Below, in pieces: positions 1-7,746 of a stretch of DNA of 20,005 nucleotides. Source of the DNA: Geochorda sp036562495 (lineage in GTDB: Bacteria > Bacillota > Limnochordia > Limnochordales > Geochordaceae); the NCBI GenBank assembly GCA_036562495.1, contig DATCKA010000116.1, positions 1 through 20,005 on the forward strand. Reading direction: 5' to 3'. Made by a program: the position numbers and the translations under genes. The notes beneath the pieces were generated by a model that did no database searches, was not told the DNA's origin, and worked only from the letters and a program-made list of their open reading frames with translations. Each line of letters starts with the position of its first letter. Position 1 is the first letter of the stretch.

Positions 1-98
1 GCCTTGAAGTTGGGCGGCAGATCCAGCTGCTCCAGCAGCGGGCGCAGTGGCGACCGCTCCATCTCCTGGCGCAACTGGTGATAGCCTCGCTTCTCCAT
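1..98 (-). CDS. Unidentified protein, N-terminal fragment (cut by window edge)
   Basis: An ATG at 98-96 opens a reading frame that runs off the left edge after 32 codons. The start is supported by a strong Shine-Dalgarno run (AAGGGGGG, minus strand of 104-111) five bases upstream. The visible peptide begins MEKRGYHQLRQEMERS and is charged, probably helical, and contains leucines followed by a PPNF turn. No domain can be recognised in 32 residues. It lies downstream of nrdJ on the same strand, separated by about 110 bases that hold a terminator-like hairpin, so it may be transcribed separately or by read-through. Confidence 0.5.
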   Translation of the reverse strand, partial: MEKRGYHQLRQEMERSPLRPLLEQLDLPPNFK

Positions 99-161
99 GG
101 CCACCCCCCTTCCCATCACTGGGGGCCACCCGTTTGCGAGCCGGCGCCGCCCGTAGTATGT

Positions 162-203
162 GCGGCCCGGGCCGCTGGCTTGAGTGCCGCCTGCCCGGGC
201 CGC
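162..203 (-). terminator. Terminator-like inverted repeat downstream of nrdJ
   Basis: GCGGCCCGGGC (162-172) and GCCCGGGCCGC (193-203) form a perfect 11-bp inverted repeat around a 20-base loop, beginning six bases after the nrdJ stop codon. The same elements also form a direct repeat, CCCGGGCCGCT, at 166-176 and 194-204. No U-tract follows on the minus strand, so this is a stable 3' hairpin that could stop transcription or protect the mRNA end rather than a classical intrinsic terminator. Confidence 0.45.
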
Positions 204-208
204 TCCCA

Positions 209-3088
209 TCAGCAGCGGGTGTAGCCGCAGTTCTTACAGTACCCGCAGCCCTCCATCCGCACGTACTGCGCCTGCCCGCAGACCGGACAGATGTCGGCTC
301 CCGCCAGGGGCTGGACACGGCCGTTGGTCCGCTTGCCCGGCTCGGTCACGGCCGCGAGCGTCGGCCTGGACGACTGTGCTCTGACCTCGGCCTCCGCCGG
401 GTCGCTCACGGCCAGGCTCGCGCCGGCCGCTCCTCCCTTACGGCGCCCCTCGCCCTGCGAGGCTCGCTGCCCGACGGGGGCCGCCGCCCCGGTAGGTCCG
501 GCCGCACCGCCGGCCGCCGCCGTAGCCGCGCTCCCGCCTCGACCACCGCCGTCGGCCGCCACCGGGCGGCCCTCGTCTTCGCCCTCGCTCTCGGCCTCGC
601 TCCCCGTCTCGCCCCCGCCCTGCCCGGGCCGCGCGCTCCCCTCCTCGCCGGCGCGCCGGGTCCGCAGGTAGCGCTCCAGCGCCTTGGCCAGCGCGTCGGG
701 CATGGAGAGCACCCGGTCCGGCCCGAAGCCGAACGGCTGGGCCCCGCCGATGTTGCGCAGCTGCTCGACCACCAGAGCCAGCTTCTCCAGGTTGCTGATG
801 GGGCTGGGCGTGCGCAGGTAGAGCGAGATGAGCCGTCCGATGGCCTCGGCGTCGGCGGTGATGTCCATGCCGCCCTTGCCCAGCACGATGATGGTCTCGA
901 AGGGCTGGCCCCTGGGATGCTCGTTGATGACGACCCGGGCCGTGCCCACCAGCGTCTTCTGCCGGTAGGTGAAGCCCTGCACCTCCTCGGGTACCTCGCC
1001 GATGACGGCCCGGGGCTCCACCTCCAGCGGCGAGCTCCAGCCACGCGCTGCCTGCGCCTGCGCTGGCGCCGCGACCGGCGCTGCGGCTTCCGCCGCCCCT
1101 CGCTCCACCTCCGCCTGCTGGCCCGGCGACGTCTCGTCCTTGGCCACCAGCACCTGCTCGTCGCGGGACCGATCGCGGTAGATGGTGACGCCCTTGCAGC
1201 CGAGCTTGATGGCGAGCTCATACAGCTCCATCGTCTGCTCGACCGTGTAATGGGCCGGCAGATTGGCGGTCTTGCTGATGGCCGAGTCCACCCATCGCTG
1301 GATGGCCGCCTGCATGCGGACGTGCTCCTCGGGGGTCAGCTCGAGGGCCGTGACGAAGTACGGGGGCAGCTTCTTGAGGTCACCGCCGAGCTCGGGGTGC
1401 GCCTCGAAGTACTCCTGCACCACCGGCTCGAAGACCTCTTTGCGCCCCAGCCGCCCGAAGCGGTAATAGGACCAGGCGTAGTAGGGCTCGATGCCCGTCG
1501 ACGTGCCCGCCATCGTGCCCGTCGTGCCCGTCGGAGCCTGGGTCATGAGGGTGACGTTGCGGATGCCGTGGCGCCGCACCGCCTCCCGCACGTCCTCCGG
1601 CATCGTCTTCATGAAGCCCGACTGCAGGAACTTGTCCGCGTCGAAAGCCGGGAACGGCCCCTTCTCCTTGGCCAGCTCCACCGAGCCCAGGTACGCCTCT
1701 CGGGCGATGAAGCCATACAGCTCGTCCACGAACTTGACGGCCTCGGGGCTGCCGTAGCGGATGCCCAGGTGGATCAGCATCTCGCCCAGCCCCATGGTGC
1801 CCATGCCGACGCGCCGCTCCAGCTTCTGCTGGCGCTCGTTTTCCTCGAAGAAGTAGGGCGTGATGTCGATGACGTTGTCGAGGAAGCGCACGGCCAGCCG
1901 AGCCGCCCGGCCCAGCTCCTCCCACTTGACCTTGCCGTCCTCGACGAACCGCGCCAGGTTGAGGTGCCCCAGCAGGCAGACCCCCCAGGGCGGCAGGGGC
2001 TGCTCGCCGCACGGGTTGGTGCTGATGAGGGGTGCGTAGTACCACGAGTTGGACATGGCGTTGGCGTAGTCGAGCCGCACGAAGCCCGGCTCCGCCGAAG
2101 CCCAGGCCGACTCCACGATCTGGCGGAAGAGATCCCGGGCCCGCAGGCGCTGGTAGACCTTGACGGGCTTGCCGAGGGCGCGCCACTTCTTGAGGTCGCC
2201 GTCCCAGAGGCGGTCGTAGTCGGGGTCGGTGGTGTCGGGGAAGACCAGCTCCCACTCGCCGTCGGTCTCCAGGGCCCGCTCGAACTCCTCGGTGATGCCG
2301 ACGCTGATGTTGGCGTTGGTGATGGCGGCGAAGTCTCGCTTGGCGTTGATGAACTCCACCACGTCGGGGTGCCAGACGTTGAGGATGAGCATCAGTGCGC
2401 CCCGGCGGCTGCCCCCCTGCTCCACCAACCCCGTGGCGAAGCTGAAGAGGGCCCCCCACGAGACCGAGCCCGACGACTTGCCGTTGACCCCCTTGACGTA
2501 GGCCAGGCGCGGGCGCAACACCGACAGGTTGATGCCGACCCCACCGCCCCGGGCCATGATCTCCACCATATTGCCCAGGGTGTCGATGATCGCGTGGCGG
2601 GAGTCGCGGGGCACGTCGGGCGTGCGGCCCCGCACCGGGATGACGTAGCAGTTGTAGGCGGTCAGCGCCTGGCCGGTGCCCAGCATGGCGTTGATGCGCC
2701 CGCCGGGCACGAAGCGAAAGCCGTCGAGCAGCCACCGAAACTCCTGGGTGAGCCGCTCCCGCTTTTCCTCGGCCTCCACCTGGGCCGCCGCCCGAGCCAG
2801 CCGGTCCCACATCTGCTCGGGACGGGTCTCCAGGGGCTTGTCGCAACGGTTGCGAGGCCGGCGGATCACCTCGCCGTTGACCTTGAGCCGGACGACGACC
2901 TCGTCGCCCTCCACGGCCTCGACGATGCCGACCTCCTTGGCCGGATAGCGGCGATCATCGCTGGTCATGACCACGACGACGTCGCCGGGCTGGATCTCCT
3001 CGCGAGCCGCCTTGGGGCTGTAACGGTCGAGGAAGATGAGCTCCTGCACCGGGCCCCAGCGGTAGGGTCTATCCCCCACACCGAACAC
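209..3088 (-). CDS. nrdJ: Adenosylcobalamin-dependent (class II) ribonucleotide reductase
   Basis: This enzyme reduces ribonucleotides to deoxyribonucleotides, using adenosylcobalamin to generate the thiyl radical, so dNTP synthesis does not need oxygen. The protein is 959 aa. The active-site loop STNPCGE carries the radical cysteine C360 and E362. C147 (YNCYV) and C371 (GVCLLGHLNL) fit the reducible disulfide pair. The PTGT phosphate-binding segment is at about 519-522. A TSCPD domain follows (about 700-780, GKGGMDITADAEAIGRLIS). A low-complexity linker of Gly, Ala and Glu (about 811-930) precedes a C-terminal CPVC...CGYCKNCGYTRC module, expected to relay electrons from thioredoxin and perhaps to bind zinc. 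Residues 1-85 look like a small beta-rich N-terminal domain. The start is a GTG, and a second GTG three codons in is possible. The gene has its own promoter with NrdR-like boxes. Confidence 0.97.
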   Translation of the reverse strand: MFGVGDRPYRWGPVQELIFLDRYSPKAAREEIQPGDVVVVMTSDDRRYPAKEVGIVEAVEGDEVVVRLKVNGEVIRRPRNRCDKPLETRPEQMWDRLARAAAQVEAEEKRERLTQEFRWLLDGFRFVPGGRINAMLGTGQALTAYNCYVIPVRGRTPDVPRDSRHAIIDTLGNMVEIMARGGGVGINLSVLRPRLAYVKGVNGKSSGSVSWGALFSFATGLVEQGGSRRGALMLILNVWHPDVVEFINAKRDFAAITNANISVGITEEFERALETDGEWELVFPDTTDPDYDRLWDGDLKKWRALGKPVKVYQRLRARDLFRQIVESAWASAEPGFVRLDYANAMSNSWYYAPLISTNPCGEQPLPPWGVCLLGHLNLARFVEDGKVKWEELGRAARLAVRFLDNVIDITPYFFEENERQQKLERRVGMGTMGLGEMLIHLGIRYGSPEAVKFVDELYGFIAREAYLGSVELAKEKGPFPAFDADKFLQSGFMKTMPEDVREAVRRHGIRNVTLMTQAPTGTTGTMAGTSTGIEPYYAWSYYRFGRLGRKEVFEPVVQEYFEAHPELGGDLKKLPPYFVTALELTPEEHVRMQAAIQRWVDSAISKTANLPAHYTVEQTMELYELAIKLGCKGVTIYRDRSRDEQVLVAKDETSPGQQAEVERGAAEAAAPVAAPAQAQAARGWSSPLEVEPRAVIGEVPEEVQGFTYRQKTLVGTARVVINEHPRGQPFETIIVLGKGGMDITADAEAIGRLISLYLRTPSPISNLEKLALVVEQLRNIGGAQPFGFGPDRVLSMPDALAKALERYLRTRRAGEEGSARPGQGGGETGSEAESEGEDEGRPVAADGGGRGGSAATAAAGGAAGPTGAAAPVGQRASQGEGRRKGGAAGASLAVSDPAEAEVRAQSSRPTLAAVTEPGKRTNGRVQPLAGADICPVCGQAQYVRMEGCGYCKNCGYTRC

Positions 3089-3095
3089 CTGCCCG

Positions 3096-3111
3096 CCACA
3101 AGATATCGTGC
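3096..3111 (-). promoter_or_regulatory. NrdR box 1 (promoter-proximal to nrdJ start)
   Basis: The minus-strand 16-mer GCACGATATCTTGTGG matches the known NrdR consensus acaCwAtATaTwGtgt at 12 of 16 positions, including the conserved C4, A6, A8, T9, T11 and G13. It lies just downstream of the -10 box, covering the predicted transcription start. NrdR is the zinc-finger/ATP-cone repressor of ribonucleotide reductase genes. No nrdR gene is present in this window. Confidence 0.75.
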
Positions 3112-3117
3112 AGCCCG

Positions 3118-3147
3118 ATTATAGAAGCACGACTGGTTGTGGTTCAA
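3118..3147 (-). promoter_or_regulatory. Sigma-A type promoter of nrdJ
   Basis: On the minus strand, a -35 element TTGAAC (3147-3142) is followed by an 18-base spacer and a perfect -10 TATAAT (3123-3118). The predicted transcription start is near 3111, which leaves a leader of roughly 23 bases before the GTG at 3088. This is the clearest promoter in the window, and AT-rich hexamers stand out in this GC-rich DNA. Both NrdR-like boxes overlap the promoter region. Confidence 0.85.
3127..3142 (-). promoter_or_regulatory. NrdR box 2 (between -35 and -10 of nrdJ)
   Basis: The minus-strand 16-mer CCACAACCAGTCGTGC matches the NrdR consensus mainly in its arms (CACAA and T.GTG), with a degenerate centre. 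On its own it would be weak. Its centre lies 31 bp from the centre of box 1, with 15 bases between the boxes, which is the canonical three-helical-turn spacing of paired NrdR boxes. It sits in the spacer between -35 and -10, where binding would block RNA polymerase. Confidence 0.65.
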
Positions 3148-3232
3148 AGGACGTCGAGGCTCGTCCGGGCCCCTGACATGCCCTGGAGAGGACATCGCGT
3201 CGGCCCGTCACCCGCCGGTGGCTCCTGGCGAG

Positions 3233-4162
3233 TCAGACCGATAGATCCCGGCGCACCAGCACGAGGCTCAGCGCCACGAAGGCCGCCCCGTACACGGCCA
3301 GCACCGCCCACGCGGCCCCCGGGTCCAGGACCCGCGCCGCCGCCTCACCGCCCGTCTCCCGCAGGACCGCCAGCGAGACCAGGAAGGGGTTGTCGTTGAC
3401 CACCAGGGCCCGGGTCACGTTGCCCAGCAGGTAGGGACGCAGCTCCGACAGCCATCCCCTGGACTGCACGATGAGCCCCGAGACGAGGGCCTCCACGAAG
3501 TAGTACACCAGCGCGCCGCCCACGGCGACGCCCGGGTTCTGCCAGGCGAAACCCGCCGCAGCCGCCGCCAGCCCGTAGACCGTCAGCACCGCCCACAGCC
3601 GCACCGCGACGACGCCGAGCGAGCGCCAGGTCTCGGCGTCTCCGAAGACCGACCCGTCGAGGCTCCCCAGCCGCCAGCTCGTCAACGAGGCGATGGCCGT
3701 CCCTGCCGCCAGGCCCACCACCACCCCGACCGCAGCCAGGATGGCCACCAGGCCCAGCTTGGCGCCCACCATCACCCACCGGCGGCGGCCCCGGCCGAGC
3801 AGCCGTTGCATGGTACCCCAGCCGAACTCGTTGGCAACCAGGGTGGCGCCTGCGATGCTGATGAGGACGAAGCCCGGGAAGAAGAGCACGCCGCTGATGC
3901 CACCGTAGGCCGACGGCAACTCCAGGTTGGCGCGCAGCGCCGCCGCCAGCACCTCCTGCCGCAGCGCCCGGGCCGGCCGGTCGGCCGTCGCCGCCTCCGC
4001 GATCTCGACGCGGGCGTAGCGGCGGACGTCTTGATAGGCCTGGTAGGAGATGCCCGCGCTCAGCACGAGCAACAGCACCAGCAGCCCCAACAGCACCCAC
4101 AGCATCCGAAGCCGCCGGGCCTTGAAGAGCTCCCAGCGCAGCGCCACCAGCAGATCCATCAT
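3233..4162 (-). CDS. ABC-2 type transporter permease
   Basis: A 309-aa integral membrane protein with about six hydrophobic segments: residues about 20-42, 95-115, 138-162, 188-206, 212-232 and 283-303. The first two flank a polar extracytoplasmic loop. The N-terminal pattern WELFKARRLRM before the first helix is typical of ABC-2 permeases that pair with a separate ATPase. Its ATG overlaps the stop of the upstream ATPase gene (ATGA at 4162-4159), so the two are translationally coupled and should form one exporter. The substrate cannot be read from sequence; relatives export antibiotics, lipids or peptides, or act in sporulation. Confidence 0.9.
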   Translation of the reverse strand: MMDLLVALRWELFKARRLRMLWVLLGLLVLLLVLSAGISYQAYQDVRRYARVEIAEAATADRPARALRQEVLAAALRANLELPSAYGGISGVLFFPGFVLISIAGATLVANEFGWGTMQRLLGRGRRRWVMVGAKLGLVAILAAVGVVVGLAAGTAIASLTSWRLGSLDGSVFGDAETWRSLGVVAVRLWAVLTVYGLAAAAAGFAWQNPGVAVGGALVYYFVEALVSGLIVQSRGWLSELRPYLLGNVTRALVVNDNPFLVSLAVLRETGGEAAARVLDPGAAWAVLAVYGAAFVALSLVLVRRDLSV

Positions 4163-5148
4163 GGCCGCCCGTTGCCCCCTGGGGTCGCCGCCGCCAGCTC
4201 CATGAAGTACTGCTCCAGCGTGCTGCGCACCGGCACCATCTCGCTCACCCAGATGCCCGCCTGGGCCAGGGCCCTCGTCAGCTCGGCCCCCCGCTCCGGC
4301 GGCACCTCGACCCAGAGCGCGTCATCGATCAGCTCCACCTTGGGACGCCAGGGCAGCGCCTCGAGATAGGCCGCCGCCTGCCGGGCCAGCTGACCGTCGC
4401 GGGCCTCGGGCCGTCCGTTGACCGGCCCCGCGCTCACCCTGAGCCGCAAGCCCCGGGTACGCAACTGCTGGTCCACAGGCCCCTGGGCGACCAGCCGGCC
4501 ATGCACGATGACGCCCACCTCGTCACAGACCTGCTCCACCTCGTGCAGCAGGTGACTCGACAGGAATACGGTCAGCCCCGACCGGCCCAGATCCCGGATC
4601 AGCTGGCGCACCTCCTGGATGCCCACGGGGTCGAGGCCGTTGGTGGGCTCGTCGAGGATGACCAGCCGGGGTCGCCCCACCAGGGCCAACGCGATGGCGA
4701 GTCGCTGACGCATGCCCAGCGAGTAGGTCTGATAGCGCCGGTGAGCCTTATCCAGCAGCCCCACCCGATCGAGGGCCTCGTCGATCTCCCGGTCGTCCAC
4801 CGGTCGGCGCGACGCCGCCAGGACCCGCAAGTTGTCGCGCCCCGACAGGAAGGGATAGAAGGCCGGCGCCTGCACCAGCGCCCCCACGCGGCTCAGTGCG
4901 TCGGCGTAGCGGCGTGAGCCGAGGGGCTCTCCCAAAAGCTCGACCCGCCCCTCGCTGGGGCGCATCAGGCCCAGCACGATGGCGATGGCCGTGGTCTTGC
5001 CCGATCCGTTAGGGCCGACGAATCCGTAGATGCGCCCTGCCGGGACTCTGAGGTCGACGGAATCGAGGGCTCGTATCGCACCGAACCGCTTGCCGAGTCC
5101 CTCGGTGCGGATGGCCCATGCTGCCTCCGTGCCCAACGCCTGCCGCAC
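4159..5148 (-). CDS. ABC transporter ATP-binding protein (exporter type)
   Basis: This 329-aa nucleotide-binding subunit powers the adjacent ABC-2 permease. Walker A is GPNGSGKT (about 45-52), the signature is YSLGMRQR (about 143-150), Walker B with the D-loop is LVILDEPTNGLDP, and the H-loop histidine is in SSHLLHE (H200). The signature reads SLGMR instead of LSGGQ, common in the CcmA/BcrA-type family. Residues after about 230 form a C-terminal extension typical of drug and lantibiotic exporters. The start is a GTG preceded by GATGAGGA, ten bases after the stop of the M28 peptidase gene, which implies co-transcription. Confidence 0.95.
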   Translation of the reverse strand: MRQALGTEAAWAIRTEGLGKRFGAIRALDSVDLRVPAGRIYGFVGPNGSGKTTAIAIVLGLMRPSEGRVELLGEPLGSRRYADALSRVGALVQAPAFYPFLSGRDNLRVLAASRRPVDDREIDEALDRVGLLDKAHRRYQTYSLGMRQRLAIALALVGRPRLVILDEPTNGLDPVGIQEVRQLIRDLGRSGLTVFLSSHLLHEVEQVCDEVGVIVHGRLVAQGPVDQQLRTRGLRLRVSAGPVNGRPEARDGQLARQAAAYLEALPWRPKVELIDDALWVEVPPERGAELTRALAQAGIWVSEMVPVRSTLEQYFMELAAATPGGNGRP

Positions 5149-5158
5149 TCCTCATCCC

Positions 5159-6367
5159 TCAAACCCCCGGACGAGACGGCGTGCCCTCGCTCAGCTCCGA
5201 AACCAGACGGTCGATGAAGCTCCCGATGGTGTCGGCGACTCGTGCCAGGTGGTCTCGGTCGACGTGCCGGATCATATCAGAGAACCAGTGGTAGTGGGGG
5301 ATCCCGCCGCGCTCGTCGAGCCCGATGAATGTGATGACCTCGTGGCCCCGCACTGCGGCGGGCCCCGCATCGGTGCTCAGCAGGAGCATGCGATCCCACC
5401 ACGAGAGGCGGCCCTCCTGCACCAGCGCCTCCACGAGCCGACCCAGCCGCCGCCCGCACGGCACCGGGAGCACCATGCCCTCGTGCCGCAGGGCCCGAAG
5501 GCTCCCCCCACCCACGTTGTCGACGTTGACGACGTAGACAGGACGTACCTTCAGCTCCGGATGCGCGTCGAGATACGCCCACATGCCCCGGGTGCCGACC
5601 TCCTCGGACCCGGTCAGCAAGAAGCGCACCTCGACGTCCGGGCAGCTCGCCCGATCGGCCCATCGCTCCGCCAGGGCCAGCACGACAGCCGTGCCGGAGC
5701 CGTTATCGTTGGCGCCGTTGACCGGACGGCCCCTCCATCCGGCCAGCGCCAGCCATCCCATGGTGACCACCGTCAGCGCAGCGCCCGCCGCGGCCACCCA
5801 TCGCCAGGTGGTCCACCCGGTGCCCAGCCAACCTGCCACGGCGCCGGCCAGCAAACCGACCACGGCCAGGGCGACGCCGCCGTAGGCCAGCTTGAAGAAG
5901 ACAGGCAGGCCCCGCCGAAACCACGGAGCGAACAGCCAGCTGCCGCGCTGGGTGTCGTAGTGGGCCACCACCAGCACGAGCGGGCCCGTCCCCGTCGCCC
6001 CCGGCCGGACGGCGACGACGTTTTGGCTGGAGCGTAAAGGAAGAATCCGGTCGAACGCTGGGCGCAGCAGGAGCGCCTCCTGCAGCAGCAGCGCCACCGC
6101 CCCGAGGGCGACGACGGCGGCCACGGTGGTGGCCCACGGCCCCGGCGCGGCTAGCGCCACCGCGACGGCAGCGGCTACGACGGCCCCTACGAGGGGTGGC
6201 CCGGCGTAGAGGGTCGCCGCGGGGGCCCGAAACGGCTCGACCGCGACGGCGTACCCCATCGAGCGCAGCGTTTCCGCGAGCCACCGCGCGGCCTCCGCCT
6301 CGTACGCGGAGGTCGAGCCCCGGTGCGGCCACGCCGTCAGCTGCTCGAGGTACTCCCACGCTCCCAC
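5159..6367 (-). CDS. Membrane-embedded M28 family zinc peptidase
   Basis: A 402-aa M28-family peptidase, usually an aminopeptidase using two zinc ions. The expected ligands are all visible: H136 and D138 (VVAHYDT), D221 (GANDNGSGTA), the catalytic E255 with E256 (TGSEEVGT), D283 (VNVDN) and H360 (PHYHWFSD). Hydrophobic stretches occur at about 57-100, before the catalytic core, and at about 155-212, between the first and second zinc-ligand motifs, so membrane helices interrupt the domain. The start is a GTG overlapping the end of the patatin gene by 31 bases, and no good ribosome binding site is seen. The ABC exporter genes follow directly, which suggests linked peptide processing and export, but this is inference. 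Confidence 0.9.
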   Translation of the reverse strand: MGAWEYLEQLTAWPHRGSTSAYEAEAARWLAETLRSMGYAVAVEPFRAPAATLYAGPPLVGAVVAAAVAVALAAPGPWATTVAAVVALGAVALLLQEALLLRPAFDRILPLRSSQNVVAVRPGATGTGPLVLVVAHYDTQRGSWLFAPWFRRGLPVFFKLAYGGVALAVVGLLAGAVAGWLGTGWTTWRWVAAAGAALTVVTMGWLALAGWRGRPVNGANDNGSGTAVVLALAERWADRASCPDVEVRFLLTGSEEVGTRGMWAYLDAHPELKVRPVYVVNVDNVGGGSLRALRHEGMVLPVPCGRRLGRLVEALVQEGRLSWWDRMLLLSTDAGPAAVRGHEVITFIGLDERGGIPHYHWFSDMIRHVDRDHLARVADTIGSFIDRLVSELSEGTPSRPGV

Positions 6368-7290
6368 ACCGTAGTGGATTCGGCGGGTGGCGCCTCGCGC
6401 CTGCCGGTGCCGTCGGCCCCCTCCAGCAGCGCCCGCACCCGCTCCACGGCCTCACGCCCGGCCCGCAGCCCCGCCTCGATGGCATACCGGGCTCGGCCGA
6501 AGTCGAGCGTATCCACCGGTACCGGAAACTCCGGACGCAGCACCAGGTCGGCCCGGCGCAGGAGCATCCGGGTGTGCTGGCGCGACGCGATGGCCGCGGC
6601 GCGGATCAGGGCCTCGAGGCCGTTGTTGACGGGGCCGGTCGCCTCCGTGGCGACGTCGACGGCCACCACCACGTCGGCTCCCAGCTCCCGCGCCGCATTC
6701 ACCGGCACCAGCTCGACGAAGCCGCCGTCGATCAAGAGCCGCCCCTCGAAGCGCACGGGTGGGAAGACCAGGGGCAGCGCGGCGCTGGCCATGGCCGCCA
6801 GGGCGGCATCGCCCCGCGTCAGCAAAGCCCGCTCGCCGCGCTCCAGGTCCGTGGCTACCACGCCCACCGGGATGGGCGCGTCCTCGAGGCGCAGCCCTCG
6901 GGTCAACTCGGTCAAGAGCGGCATCACGTCCAGCAGCGGGGTGCCCCATCCCCGGATGTTGCTGGTCAGGATCCGCTCCGTCATCACCAGGCGACGGACG
7001 CGGGCCAGGAGGCTCTCCTGCTGGCCGGGGTAGCGGGGCGGCAAGGGCGTGGCCACCACGGGGTGCCCCTGCTCGAGCCGGTCGATGATGCCGCTGCGCT
7101 CGGGGTCACCCAGGGCGAAGGCCACGGCCACGATGGCCCCCATGCTGGTGCCCGCCATCACGTCGATGGGGATGCCTGCCCGCAACAGCGCCCGGATGAC
7201 CCCGATGTGGGCGAAGCCTCGGGCTCCTCCGCCTCCCAGGGCGAGCCCCAGACGGGGGCGCGTGCGGCGGCTCGGGTGCGCACCCGTCAT
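6337..7290 (-). CDS. Patatin-like phospholipase (RssA-type)
   Basis: A 317-aa patatin-family lipid acyl hydrolase. The oxyanion-hole glycine motif GGGGARG lies at about 19-25, the nucleophile serine S49 in GTSMG, and the dyad aspartate D188 in IDGGFVELVP, so the Ser-Asp catalytic dyad is intact. No signal peptide is seen, so it is probably cytoplasmic or membrane-peripheral. The likely reaction is hydrolysis of a phospholipid or other acyl ester; the actual substrate is unknown. The ATG has an upstream GGGAGGT at somewhat long spacing. The gene lies 21 bases after the SCP2 gene and overlaps the M28 gene, consistent with one operon. Confidence 0.93.
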   Translation of the reverse strand: MTGAHPSRRTRPRLGLALGGGGARGFAHIGVIRALLRAGIPIDVMAGTSMGAIVAVAFALGDPERSGIIDRLEQGHPVVATPLPPRYPGQQESLLARVRRLVMTERILTSNIRGWGTPLLDVMPLLTELTRGLRLEDAPIPVGVVATDLERGERALLTRGDAALAAMASAALPLVFPPVRFEGRLLIDGGFVELVPVNAARELGADVVVAVDVATEATGPVNNGLEALIRAAAIASRQHTRMLLRRADLVLRPEFPVPVDTLDFGRARYAIEAGLRAGREAVERVRALLEGADGTGRREAPPAESTTVWERGSTSSS

Positions 7291-7311
7291 GGGCTGAGAG
7301 GACCTCCCCCG

Positions 7312-7635
7312 TCAGGAGAGATACGGCTGCAATCGCATGGCCATCCCGATGTCGCCCACCAGCCGCAGCCGGCCGCTCATGTAGGCGGCGACCGGGCCCA
7401 GGCGGCCGGCGAGCATGTCCTGGAAGTCCGTGACGCTCATCTCGACGGTGACCTGGGGGGACGACGCCGCCCCTTGCTGCACTGAGGCCTGACCATCCCG
7501 GATCACCAGGGTCCATGTGCCGCCCCCGTCACCCGTCAGGGTGAACTGAAAGGAGGCGTTGTCGATTCCCAACCGCTGGGGCTGGGCATTGATGCGCTCG
7601 ACGACCCTCTCCAGGAACTCCGCTGCCGGGCTCAT
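7312..7635 (-). CDS. SCP2 sterol-binding domain protein
   Basis: A 107-aa single-domain protein. The pattern TWTLVIRDGQASVQQG, then VTVEMSVTDFQDMLAGRLGPVAAYMSGRLRLVGDIGMAMRL, is characteristic of the SCP2 lipid-binding fold (a lipophilic tunnel closed by C-terminal helices, shown here in part). The ATG at 7635 is chosen because GGAGGAGGT lies six bases upstream; a start nine codons earlier at 7662 would begin with a glycine-rich tail that looks untranslated. Bacterial stand-alone SCP2 proteins bind lipids or acyl groups but their roles are poorly known. The patatin phospholipase gene follows immediately, so a shared lipid substrate is possible. Confidence 0.88.
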   Translation of the reverse strand: MSPAAEFLERVVERINAQPQRLGIDNASFQFTLTGDGGGTWTLVIRDGQASVQQGAASSPQVTVEMSVTDFQDMLAGRLGPVAAYMSGRLRLVGDIGMAMRLQPYLS

Positions 7636-7746
7636 GGCTCGACCTCCTCCGCCGGCGTGCACGCCCCCGCCCGTCCGGCGCCATGATTCCGGCTAGGCTT
7701 TCGGCAGAGCGCCGAGCTTCCCTCCGCACCGATACGCCCGGCTGGC

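Noticed and set aside
162..204. CRISPR or mobile-element repeat from the duplicated CCCGGGCCGCT
   Set aside because: Only two copies of 11 bases, arranged as an inverted repeat after nrdJ; better explained as a 3' hairpin.
47..3124. A 1025-codon open frame on the plus strand across nrdJ
   Set aside because: It is antisense to a clear ribonucleotide reductase, is rich in Arg, Leu, His, Gly and Ala as expected from GC-rich shadow frames, and shows no domain.
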